Below are positions 53,288-64,000 of a stretch of DNA of 64,000 bases, piece after piece. Source of the stretch: Zizania palustris (taxonomy: Eukaryota; Streptophyta; Magnoliopsida; Poales; Poaceae); NCBI GenBank assembly GCA_019279435.1, contig JAAALK010000080.1, positions 36,095,073-36,159,072 of the forward strand, read 5' to 3'. The notes under the pieces were generated by a model. That model saw nothing but the letters and a program-made list of their open reading frames with translations. It was not told the DNA's origin and made no database searches. The number at the start of each line of letters is the position of its first letter. The stretch's first letter is position 1. The position numbers and the translations under genes are program-made.

Positions 53288-56200
53288 AAGTCCTAGGGTC
53301 AGGTCTGTTTGGCTTCCTACAGTCAAGTCGGCTCTGATACCATCTTGTCGCGCCCCGATTTAATAAATCAGGACTTTATTGAAATTCCATAGAAAATCAA
53401 TAAAACAAGACGTTCATCATGCGACCACGTACAATACGGGCAATCATTCACGGTTCGTAGACCGCATTAATACAAAAGTGAATAAAGATGAAGAGAAACT
53501 AATAAAATAAGGGTCCTAGATGAACGCCTCCTTCCAGTCTCGCCTTGACTGGGTCGCTACTCCAGACCTTCATCCTCCTCGTAGTAGACTGGCTCTGATG
53601 GTGTAAGTCAACGGGGTGAGTACAGATGTACTCAGCAAGTCACCGAATGCAAATATAATGCAAGATAATAACAAGGGAGAAAGTGGCTAGTTTTGCGGAA
53701 GCAGCATAATTGTAAAGCTTTAAATGTGAGCAATTTATTAGTACGGAAAAGTAAACATGTGTGTGTGCATCATCATCTTCTAACTCGAGGGGTACAGTCA
53801 GCCCCACCTCGCTCAACAGTCCTTACGTGCCATGAATAACTCGAACATTCAATCAATTGTAAACTAACTGCGAGTAGTCACACAACCCGCCCTTGACCGT
53901 GGGCTCGGCTTTTCGAAAAGATTGAATTACTCTGATCAGAGATGTATCACTGTACCCACAAGGCACGCACTCATCACCTACACCGAAGTGTAACGAGATG
54001 ACCCATCACACGGGAACTCGTGCCAAAACCTTCCATATAGTCCACCCCGACCCAATAGCACCCTCTTATGGGTTTCATATGGTGTCCCGACGCATCGGAG
54101 CCCCACCATACCCCCCCTTGAGCCTCGTCGGTACAAGTCGCCCGCAGGCTAGCCCCTTGCCCCTCCTCTATGGTGCATCGAGCCGGAGTATTCCATACTT
54201 CCAGTTAGGACTTACCCATTAGACTTGTGGTTGGTACGGAAGTGCTTTGCAACAGATCCCGCAGACCGGTCCTTATAGTGCCCCGGGTGCGACAAACCAG
54301 TGCCCGAGCTTGCACCTGGAACCCACCATACTTATAACTTAGCCAACTCCAACAGAGTCCAGAGACGAGAATAACGGGGAAAATCATATACAGAATCCAG
54401 CTATCTACGACTCATTCTTTTTATCCTATAGCAGTCGTGCAGGTACATTGGGCACTAGCTAATATTTTTATAGTAGAGTGACAAGGAGTTAAGGCTCAAT
54501 AAGCATGGCTTGGGTTTGCACACAAGGACGGGGATCTAATAAATATAAGTGTAGGGCTTGATTATTGGAATAATGCAATATTAACCTATGGGTTATAGCG
54601 ATAACTTATTAAAACATGGGCTCAATTATGATCAACTGTTTCCACAGAATGGTCGATGACTTGCCTTGATCAGCAAAGGGGGATGGAGGAACCTCGGGGT
54701 AGAACTCCTGCTCCTCGACGAACTCGTAGTCTTCTCGATACGGAAAAATAAATAATACATTCAATAAACAGATAAAAATCCACCAAATAAAAGAACATAC
54801 ATAGTTGTGGGTGTTTTTATGTGAAGTAATATTTTATTATTCTGAGTTTTTGCATAAAACAGTGAAGTTTAACTTTTTAGGATTTTTCCTAATTTATTTT
54901 CTGTATTATTAATTTTAATCCTAAGGGGTTTTATTCATTTATTTATTAAGAATATTTTGGGTAACAGAAACATACTGTTTTTATGGCATTAATGTGTAGA
55001 GAATAATATTCTGGTTTTAACAAAATTTGAATGGTGAAATTTGGAGTTAAAATGAGCAAGATATGAATTTTCAAAGTTTAAACAATTTTCTGAATTTTAT
55101 TTAAACTGAAAAACAGTCCCTGGTCCACGGTGAACCAGGTTCACCGTGAACCCGTGACTATGCGCGTGGACCCGAGTGACCTGGACCGTCGGATCTGGAT
55201 CCAGCGGCCAGATGCGAGGTGGGTGGATTTAATGAAATTGGACGGCCCAGATTAAAACGTGGCGAAAGGGTATACGTGGACGCACCAGATGGAGTCAACA
55301 ATTTAAAAAGCGATCAACGGCTAGGATCAGAGGATACCGGTTTGACCAGATCTACGGGTGAGGGATTTAATCTGTGCCCTTCATTGGCGATCGTGCGGCC
55401 AGGATTTAATCCGGCACGGCACGTTCGTAAGGGGGCCTCGCACCCTTCGTCTCCGGCGACGGCGGGCTCGGGTGCTGCCACGGCGGCGACGGCGAGGGCC
55501 TAGGGGCCTAGCTAGGGCCAAAAATGGAACGCGGGGAGTAAGGGGGTCACGATGATACCTTCGGCGGCGACGATGGGGGCCTGGAGGTGACCGGCGGCGA
55601 GCGTAGACGACGGAGGGCGTACGGGTGCTCGACGGCGACGGCGGTCCGGCGGTGTCCACGGCCAACGGAGGGGTGGACGAGGTGGGGTGGTCGACGACGG
55701 ACCCGACGGTGGCGGCGGCTAGGGCGGTGGGGGTCCGAGGCGACGGCGAAGGCTCGCCGGAGTTGAAGTAGGGGAGGAGCTCGCAAAAATGGCAGAGGCG
55801 CTCTGGAGAGCTAAGGCTCGGGCTACAGCGGTGTGGGCAAAGTGCGGTGTCCTCAGGGGCTTTTATAGGGTCGTCGGCGGCGCCTAAACGGAAGGAAACC
55901 GAAGGTTTCCTTCTCTCTCCGGTGATTTCTTTCCAAAGGCTTCAGTTAGCTTCCATTCTCGCGAAACCGCGTTGGCCACGGATGGAAAGGGTGCGGTGGT
56001 GACCAGGGAAGGTGATCCGTGGTTGGATCGGGCGAATCGAGGTGGCCGGCGGCGAGAACCGAAGGTGATCGCCGGGAAGAAGGAAGGGGCGATCCCCTTC
56101 CATCGGAGACGAAGGTCCTGACAGGTGGGCTCCACCTGTCAATGGGCGAACGGGAAAGGAAAGGGCCGACAGGCGGGGCCGAGCGGTCAGTGGGCGAAGG

Positions 56201-56605
56201 CGAGCGCATGGAGGCTGACACGTGGGGCCAGGCGGGCGCGGGCGGGAGAGAGAAGTGGGGGAACGCGCCGACAAGCGGGTCCCACTCGTCAGTGGCTCAA
56301 TGCTGGATTGGGCCGGGCTCCGGGTGAATTCGAGGTTGAGGCCCATTAAGGATTAAAATTGTTTTCTGATTTAAAATAATTCCAGTAATTCATTTATTTG
56401 TTTAAGGGTTGAATCACTGTTGATAAAAATTTGTAAAAATTCCTAAAATTATATCTTGGGCTCTAGTTCATCTCATAAAATTGTTAGGTCCAAATTTTGT
56501 GTATTTCTCCCTGTTTGGCTTTATTTGGGTTCTTTTATGATTTTCCTTTAATAAATAAATCCAGAAATAATGTTTTTCTTTTATTTTATTTCTTGGGATG
56601 TTACA
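53288..56605 (-). mobile_element. H: 5' end of a minus-strand Tekay-like Gypsy element
   Basis: The minus-strand LTR is 53346-56605, followed by a primer-binding site (TGGTATCAGAGCCGACTTGA on the minus strand, 53326-53345) and a short leader up to the gap. The LTR begins TGTAACATCCC on the minus strand, as in Tekay/Del. It shares blocks with the F LTR (CAGACCGGTCCTTATAGTGC). It sits exactly at the left edge of duplication copy 2. Confidence 0.78.
53346..56605 (-). repeat. H 5' LTR, 3.26 kb
   Basis: Plus strand TGTCGCGCCCCG...GGGATGTTACA. Minus-strand TATA-like CCTATAAAAGCC at about 55858-55866. 55400-56330 is GC-rich with open frames on several strands, which I read as composition, not genes. 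Confidence 0.78.
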
Positions 56606-56644
56606 CATTCCCGGTCTGACCGACCATGTCAGGACGGTCAGACC

Positions 56645-57327
56645 CAGTGTTCTAAAAGGCGCTAGGCGCTAGTCGGGCGGAGACTGGCCGCCTAGCGCCT
56701 AGGGGCGCCTAGGCGGCGCCTAGGGACGCCTGGGGCGCCTGGACTGGGCAGGGGCACAGGGGCGCGTGCGTGTCTCGGTGTCTGCCTCTGGGTCTCTGGG
56801 TGAGCAGCAGCAGTGCAGTGCACCGGTGGACCGAGCCGCGCCGGAGAACGAGCGCCACCGGAGGCTGGAGCACGACTGCACGGGGAGGCCACCAGACTGC
56901 CGAGTGCCGAAGTCGTCGCACGCTCCACCGTGAGGGAAGATGGCCTGAGTCCAGACGGAGGCGCGGCGAAGGCCGAAGTGGCAGAGCGGCGGCGAGCCCG
57001 CGGCGGAGCGCGGTGACCAGCGGCGACGTCAGTGGCGGCTGGAGTCGAACAACAGTGGCGGCGGCGACGCTTGAATGCCAGGAGCCAGGAAAGCTAAAAA
57101 ACCCTAGCCATTTTTGCTTTTTACCCCCTGGAATGCAGTAAAATAGCGTCGTGACTGTCGCCGCCCAGAGCGCCTAGGCGCCGCGGTCAACCGCCTAGGG
57201 CGCGGTTGACCCGCCTAGGCGCCTGGCGCGCCCAGCCGGCCGTCGAGCCCCTCCGCGCGGCGCTGGCTCGCCGCCCAGCGCCTAATGGCGCCTAGGCGCC
57301 CGCCTAGGACCGCCGTTTAGAACACTG
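56645..57327. mobile_element. Non-autonomous hAT element in duplication copy 2
   Basis: Terminal repeats CAGTGTTCTAAAAGGCG (left) and CAGTGTTCTAAACGGCG (right end reversed), 8-bp duplication GTCAGACC (56637-56644, 57328-57335). The matching site in copy 1 (33765-33772) is a single uninterrupted GTCAGACC. Subterminal zones are built of GGCGCCTAGGCG repeats. The centre (56760-57130) is a GC-rich sequence with CTAAAAAACCCTAGCC near its end and no transposase. Confidence 0.93.
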
Positions 57328-57335
57328 GTCAGACC

Positions 57336-58759
57336 GACCTGTGCCAGGCGTCTGGCAATGGCCGGTTGAACCGGGACAACATGGCCGGACCGACCGATTG
57401 TTGCCAGGATGGTTTAACACTCGGGGGGCAAGTCCACGTGGAAACATGCAGGCCAATTCTAGTAGTAATTTGGCCATTGCTCCTTTGATCAGTGAGGACG
57501 ATTGGAGGGTCCCAATCGTTCAATATTTGAGAAATCCAAGCCAAAAGGTTGATCGAAAGGTTCGGCGACAGGCTTTCAAATTTGTTTTGCTTGACGATAT
57601 GTTGTATCACCGGACTATTGATGGAGTACTTTTGAAGTGTTTGGGCTCCGATCAAGCTAGAGTTGCTGTAGGTGAAGTCCATGAAGGGCTTTGCGGTACT
57701 CATCAGTCGGCCCCGAAAATGAGTTGGATGCTTAAAAGGGCGGGTTTTTATTGGCCGACCATGACTGAGGACTATTTTAAATACTATAGAGGATGTGAGA
57801 CTTGTCAAAGGTTTGGTAATATTCAGCTAGCACTTGCATCGATGCTCAACCCTATTATCAAACCATGGCCGTTCCGATGCTGGAGCTTAGACTTCATCGG
57901 CCAAATTCATCCTCCATCTTCAAAAGGGCATTGGTTCGTGCTGATGGCAACAAATTACTTCACCAAATGGACCGAGGCCGTGTCGCTCAAGAATATGACT
58001 CACAATGAGGTAATTGATTTCATCTTGAAACACATTATACACAGATTCGGCATTCCCCAAACTCTCACTACAGACCAAGGTACTTCGTTTGTTGCTAAAG
58101 AGGTGAGGGACTTTGCCGAATACTATGGGATCAAATTAGTAAACTCTTCCCCATATTATGCTCAGACCAATGGTCAGGCCGAGTCTAGTAACAAAACTGT
58201 GATTAAACTAATCAAGAAGAAGATTGAGGAGTTTCCAAAGAGGTAGAATGAGGTACTTTCCGAAGCTCTATGGGCTAGTAGAGTTGCAAGACACGGTGCC
58301 ACTAAAGTCAGTCCATATGAGTTAGTATATGGACAAGAAGCCGTTCTACCGGTAGAGGTGGATCTTGGCTCACTTAGATTTCTTAAGCAAGATGGCTTAT
58401 CGGTCGATGAATATGAGACACTTCTAAAGGATAATTTAGAAGAAGTGACCGATAAGAGGTTGAAGGCTCTAGAGGCAATAGAGAAAGATAAAAGAAGAGT
58501 AGCTAGGGCCTACAACAATAAGGTCAAGGCAAAGTCGTTTCAAATCAATGACTTGGTGTGGAAGACGATTTTACCATTAGGCACTAAGAGCTCAAAATTT
58601 GGTCAATGGTCAACTAGTTGGGAAGGACCTTTTAAGGTAGTCGAAATCACTCCAGGCAATGCATATGTCCTAGAGTCTTTACAAGGAGAGCGATTTCGAA
58701 GGGCTTTGAATGGTAGATATTTGAAAAAGTACTTCCCAAGTGTGTGGCAGAACTCTTGA
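57336..58759 (+). pseudogene. G integrase (copy 2)
   Basis: 301 codons are open from 57341 to TAG 58244-58246, longer than in copy 1. It carries the same HHCC, D, D, E blocks (SLDFIGQIHPP, TTDQGTSFVAKE, GQAESSNK, where copy 1 has GQTESSNK). After the shared TAG the C-terminal part is open through 58334 (CAA, where copy 1 has TAA) to 58759. The upstream RT and RNase H of this copy are absent because H lies there. Confidence 0.87.
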
Positions 58760-58844
58760 AGTGTTAAAAGGCCGATATTGAAAATATCGCCTAAGGCCTG
58801 TCGTGCTTTTAGCTCACTAAGTTTGCTAAAAGGAAGGGGGCATG

Positions 58845-60120
58845 TGTTTATAGGGGAAAAATGGCATTAATGGTCAAACTAGGCAAATACTGAAAAATGG
58901 TATTTTTGACCGAAAATGTGTCAAGCCTGGCAAAGGCCGGTCTGACCGGCTATAATAGGCTGGTACAACCGGCCAGGTCTGGTCAGACCGGACCCATGGG
59001 CTCGGTCAGACCGGTCGGGGTTCAGACCATGAATCCGAAGAGGATTCGAGCTATTTTCACCCAAATCTTATCCTAACAGAGTTTTGGCCGAATCTTACTC
59101 TATCTCTAGCCAGGGATAACCAACTCACCCCCTATAAATATTAGGGGTAAGTCTGATTCAAGGGCCCCTCTCAAATATCAAAAATCCAAAGCCCTAGCTT
59201 GAATTGCATCTGCTTTTCTTTATTTTTTTCATCTTCGTGGGTTTTCTTAGAATCCCTCCGTCCACCGCGTCCGTAATCATGGTAACCCTTGATGGTTCGC
59301 TTGTGAACCTCCTGTTAATCCACGTAACGGATTGCTATCCCTTTTTCTCGGTTTTATCGCCATACTCGGTAATTCGGCCCTCTGGCCAAATTGGGTTTGA
59401 TCTCTTATTATCTTTGCAGAATAATTGTCTCCATGAACACCTCCACAAAATTTGGAAGCGAACGAATCTTGTTTTCTAGGTCGTCCGACCTCTAACAGAT
59501 CGGATCTGTCACCGCTGGTCCGACCGGTGGCGTAGGGCCGGTCTGACCGGACCCCCTTTGTCAGACTGTTTTCGACAACGACTGGTCAAACCAAAGGTGC
59601 CCCACCGGTCCGACCGGGACCCTCCACACCACGCCAAAGACTTTCGCCGAAGCCCTGATCGCCAGAGTTTTGCGTGCTGGAGTCCGCGCGCGCCGAAGTC
59701 TGCTTCACCGGTCCGACCGGGCGTACCTCGCCGGTAAGACCGCCGAACCCCACCTCGCAGCTACCTTCGGGACGCGCTCCCGAATCCCTTCCACACTTCC
59801 GGTCCGACCGAGGCCATACCTCCAGTCCGACCGGACTTAAGGCCGAAGGTGCCCTAGGGACCCTTCGGACAATCTTCGTTGTAACTCCGAATCGGCCTCC
59901 GACTTGGACGATTCCAGGTATTTTGATCATTTGTTGTTGTTTACAGTGTTACTAGTACTTTTCGGCCAATTGGATTGAAATATCAATTATTTATCTGATT
60001 GCCTGGTGAGTACAAATCCCTTGTCACTATCTAGGGTAGTCGGAACACGGCGTCGGTATCGTTGCGATACCTTTGGACGTTGAACCGGCCCAAGTGCGGG
60101 GGCGCATTTCTGCGTCAACA
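58845..60120 (+). repeat. G 3' LTR (copy 2)
   Basis: 1276 bp, TGTTTATAGGGG...GCGTCAACA, nearly identical to 35282-36558 and followed by the same ACAAA and F sequence. Confidence 0.88.
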
Positions 60121-62281
60121 ACAAATTTACCCACAATGCAAGAATTCAGCAGATCTTTACCAAATTCCTACCAAATCCCTTTGACATAGATCGTCTCAGT
60201 AGAAGAACAATCACACTAGGTTTCGCCGATGCTCCAACACTTGGATTACGTAGACCTCCTTTTGTTCCATTGTGTATAGTCAATAAAAAGGAAACAAGAC
60301 GTCCTTTCTTCATGACTCTCCTGACCCGCCGCTCAGTGCATCCTGCTGAACCGACCTATATGCTAGGTTAGGCCTTACCCACTAGACTTGTGGCTTATAC
60401 GGAAATGATTTGCAATAGATCTCGCAGACCGGTCCTTATAGTGCTCCGGGTTCTACTAACCAGTACACTCGCTTGCACTCGAAAACCCACCTCTACCATA
60501 AACTTAGACATTTTCCAAACATCGCTTCCAACATTTAGAACCATGAGAAGAGACATATCTAAGGACATATAAAAGAATAAAGAAGCCATTCTACTCTATG
60601 ACTCATTTTGTAGCAATACTAAGAAAGTGTGCCAATATTTGGGCACTAACTAATATTATAGTATTTATACAACAAGGGAAAATGCATCAAAATTATGACT
60701 TGGGTTTGCACAACAAGGTCAAGGGATCTAAATAAATATAATTGTAGGTTTTAATTGGACCAATGCAATTAATTCCTACGTGTTATAGCAATAACTACTT
60801 TGAAAACATGGGATCAATATGTTCAAGGCATTGGGTGTGACTTGCCTAGATCAACAAAAGACGGAGACGAGTCCTCGACAAAAGACTTGGGCTCCTCGAC
60901 ACCTTCAAATTCTAAAAGCACGCAAAATGAGGAAAACACAATTAAAAGGGAGGAAAATAAACGATACAATTCATAAAATTAAATTAGTCCATATTGTAGA
61001 GAAAATTATGATTGTTAAAATGGATTTTGAATGGATGAATTTGGAGCTAGGATGTGAAAGATATGAATTTTTGAAGTTTAAATCAATTTTGGAATTATTT
61101 TTGAACTGAAAAACAGAAAAAGTCCACTTTGAACTGAAAAACAGAAAAAGTCCACGGTGAACCAAGTCCATGGTAAACTACGCATGTACGCCATAGACCA
61201 GGCGATTGAGGGCCACTAGATCTCGATCGGACAGCGGTGCACGATGCGGGAGGGTTAAGTGATGATCAATGGTCCAAATTAAAATATAGCAAACCTGTAC
61301 AATGGACGCACTAGAACATGGATCAGACGACTAGGAAATGATCTGGCACACGCGAGTACTACCGACGATGACCGATCATGGCGGTGGTGCTACCGGTGAG
61401 GATGAGCGATGGTGAGGCAAGCGGAGTACAGAAACGGGACCAGAATAAGATGGGGATCACTCTGTACCTAAGATGGTCACAAGCGATGACGGACGGCGGC
61501 TGGCAGTAAGCGGTTGTGGAGAGAACTCCTCGGGTCAACCCCTCCGGCGAGTTCCGAGGACCGGGATGACGTACCTTTTGGTGCTTGCGGTGGGGACAGA
61601 GGAGTTGGTTGGCGGCGATAGACAGTGTCCAGAGCAGAAACAGAGATGACAATGAAAATAGAGCTTGCCGGTGACTCGGTCTACAATTGGAGGGGTGGAA
61701 TGGGGTCAAGGGCGGAGGCAGACCTTTTTATAGGAGCCAATGGACCGAAGATCACAGATTGGGACGCTAGATTTTAGGGTTTACGGTGACGGTAGGGGAT
61801 TCCAAAGAGAATTCGGGTTGGGGACGATAGACTTGACAAGTGAGGTCCACGAGTCAGCGAGTGCAGCAAGCGCACGGGGTTGGCAGGTAGGGACCACGTG
61901 GCAGAGAGGGCGGGGCGCGCGTGGGGGCGAGAGACGATGCCGACAAGCAGGCCCCGACTGTTAGTGAGGGTGTGTGAGTGGGCTGGGTTACAAAGAGAGA
62001 TTGGAGGGAGGCGGTCCAACAGGAATTAAAATTCATTTTTCAATTAAATAATTGCTGAAATTCATTTGTAATTTCTATACTAGTTTCAAAAGTCCTAAAA
62101 ATTTGAAACAAAATCCTAAAATATTCTTTTGACTTGGAGAATTTTTTAAAAAATTTCCAACTCAAAATATGAATTATTTATTAAGATTTTTAATTCCTTT
62201 ACTTATTTCACAATTTAAATAATTATTTTCTCAAATTTATTTTCTCTAAAATATTATTTGGCAAAAATTCACGTTGTTACA
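60121..62281 (-). repeat. F LTR segment (copy 2)
   Basis: It matches 36559-38724 with scattered substitutions and short indels in A and T runs. It ends ACGTTGTTACA. Minus-strand TATA-like element at about 61723-61733. Confidence 0.85.
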
Positions 62282-64000
62282 ATCCTATCCCCTTCAAAGA
62301 ATCTTGTCCTCGAGATTTGGACAGAATCTCAAAATAGCTCTTGATGTTGGGCCTTCAATTACTCTTCTTTTTCCCAAGTAGCTTCTTCCTCTGAATGATT
62401 GCTCCACTGAACGTTGCAAAAACGAATAACTCTGCTCCTGGTGACTCTTTCCTTGGTATTGAGGATACGAACAAGCTTCTCCATGTAGGTCAGATCTTCC
62501 TGTATCTCTAACTATTGATGGTCGGCTTGCTCATCAGGTACACGAAGATACTTCTTGAGTTGAGAGACAAGGAACACACTGTGCACTCCAGCCAAAGATG
62601 ATGGCAATTCCAATTCATATGCAACTTCTCCTTTGTAGAGGATGATTCAAAATGGTCCAACAAATCGAGGAGCTAATTTACTTTCATGTTAAATCTCTGC
62701 GTTCAACGGAGAGGTGTGACACAAAGATATACATGATCTCCTTCTTCAAACTCTAAGCTCTGCGACGATTATTAGCATAACTCTTCTAATGAGACTGAGC
62801 TACCTTTAACCTATCCTGAATCACCTTAAATTTTTCCTCGTCCTCTCAAAGTATATCGGTTCCAAAAACTCGGCTTTCTCCTATCTGATCCCAAAGCAGA
62901 GGGGTTCTGCACTTACAACCATACAATGCTTCAAATGGAGACATTTACAAACCAGCTTGATAACTATTGTTGTAAGAAAACTCAACGTAAGGCAAACTTT
63001 TATCCCAAATATTTCCAAAGTCTAGAGTATAGGCTCGAAGCATGTTTTCAAGAATCTGGTTTACTCTTTCTATCTGACCATCAGTCTGAGGATGATAGGC
63101 AATACTAAAATTCAATTGGGTATCAAGTTCTTCTTGCAAATTCTTCCAAAATTTTGAGGTAAACTGACTCCCTCTATCAGAAATAATCTTATTTGGAACT
63201 CCATGCAAACATACTACCCTGATCATATACAATTTTACTAACTTAGGTCCATTGTAAGTTGTCTTGACAGCTATGAAGTGAGCTACTTTTGTTAGATGAT
63301 CGATTACTACCCATATTGAGTCATAACCAGCTTGAGTTCTCGGTAAACCTGTGATGAAATCCATTCTGACTTATTCCCACTTCCACTCAGGAATCTTAAG
63401 GGGATGCAACAATCCTGCTGGCCTTTGGTGTTCCACTTTAACTCACTGGCAAGTATCACACAAAGACACATACTCAGCTATTTCTCTTTTCATACTTACC
63501 CACCAATATTTCTCTTTTCATACTTACCCACCAATATTTCTCTTTTAAGTCTTGATACATTTTAGTGCTTCCAGGGTGGATTGAATACAGTGTCTCATGA
63601 GCTTCCTTGAGAATGAGACTCTTTATTTCTAGTTTATCTGGTACACAAAAACGGTCTCCGAACCAAACGGTTCCCCTTTCATCTTTTGAAAATCTTAGTT
63701 ATTTTCCCCTTCGCATATTCTTCTTGATTTCCGCTATACCCGGATCTTCTTTTGTGCTTCCCGAATCTGATTTGTTAACATTGGCCTTGCCTCTAGTGTG
63801 GTGAGGTAAGCTGAAGTTGCAAATCCTAGATTCAATCTCTCCATTTCTTGGCATAACATAGGCGCTTATTGCTGCAACACAATGGCATTGCAATATCCTT
63901 TACAGTTTAAGGCATCAGCGACTACATTTGCTTTACCCGGATGGTAATGGATTCCCATATCATAGTCCTTAATCAATTCCAACCATCTTCTTTGTCTGAG
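62282..64000 (-). pseudogene. F chromodomain, integrase and start of RNase H (copy 2)
   Basis: Minus strand. The PPT (GGGGATAGGAT) is damaged relative to copy 1. The chromodomain region has the same stops. The integrase core 63364-62945 is one open frame of 139 codons from MDFITGLPRTQAGYDSIWVV through SDRGSQFTSKFWKNL to YHPQTDGQIERVNQILE, so all three D-D-E positions are present. 63490-63545 has a 30-base tandem duplication absent from copy 1. RNase H continues past the window edge. Confidence 0.87.

Larger units (their letters stand above)
56606..64000. repeat. Segmental duplication, copy 2
   Basis: It matches 33734-40418 from CATTCCCGGTCTGACC onward. Offset is about 23.56 kb, with the 683-bp hAT element and its 8-bp duplication added. 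It includes the ACAAA junction between the G 3' LTR and the F LTR (60120/60121). Confidence 0.93.

Noticed and set aside
52040..53363. Very long open frames of 341-428 codons across 52040-53363 on both strands
   Set aside because: They consist almost wholly of the N gap; only the flanking A2 RT end is real.
55381..56349. Cluster of open frames on both strands
   Set aside because: They are inside the GC-rich part of the H LTR and show no domain or codon signal.

Overview
The window is nuclear DNA of a grass (Poaceae, probably a panicoid type). The evidence is one intron-rich plant gene, grass-type LTR retrotransposons (Copia, Tekay/Del-like chromovirus, Tat-like), Tourist- and hAT-type MITEs, CACTA ends rich in TTTGCCGAGTG-like repeats, tRNA-derived SINEs, and a 1000-N gap typical of a draft assembly. 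There is no prokaryotic, organellar, rRNA, functional tRNA or CRISPR signal.

Layout. 1-2168: leader, primer-binding site and 5' LTR of a minus-strand Copia-type element running off the left edge (A1). 3222-5998: an LTR pair around 1.1 kb of non-coding sequence (B). 6615-24634: the only recognisable host gene, a plus-strand TBCC-domain-containing protein 1 (TBCCD1) gene of nine exons. All splice sites are GT-AG, but a missing base in exon 1 and an extra base in exon 6 shift the frame; together they are neutral in length. Intron 1 holds a MITE, a SINE split by a hAT element, and a solo LTR split by a Tourist MITE. Intron 5 holds a short-LTR Copia fragment and intron 6 an antisense SINE. Intron 8 (9.1 kb) holds a non-autonomous LTR element (D, TSD CAGGA) with a young Copia element (E, TSD CTCAT) inside it.

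24635-48067 is nested retroelements. MITEs and a CACTA remnant lie at 25.1-26.7 kb. A minus-strand Tekay/Del-like Gypsy (F) starts at 27125. Its LTR is split by a plus-strand Tat-like Gypsy with two RNase H regions (G, 27889-36558, TSD ACAAA), and its RT is broken by a second Tat-like element (C, 41398). A Copia-like long LTR (X) follows. Next come two plant mobile domain (PMD) gene copies in inverted orientation (45385-48067), both decayed.

48068-52287 is the 3' part of a second minus-strand Copia of the A family (A2), followed by the gap 52288-53287. 53346-56605 is the 5' LTR of another Tekay-like element (H). From 56606 to the end the sequence is a near-copy of 33734-40418. It contains the junction where G entered the F LTR, so it is a segmental duplication (or an assembly duplicate) and not a second insertion. 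A hAT element entered copy 2 afterwards, and copy 1 preserves its empty site.

Most retroelement reading frames are broken. Coordinates marked by LTR ends, target-site duplications or splice sites are exact to a base or so; domain limits inside decayed pol genes are approximate. All identities were judged by eye, with no database search.
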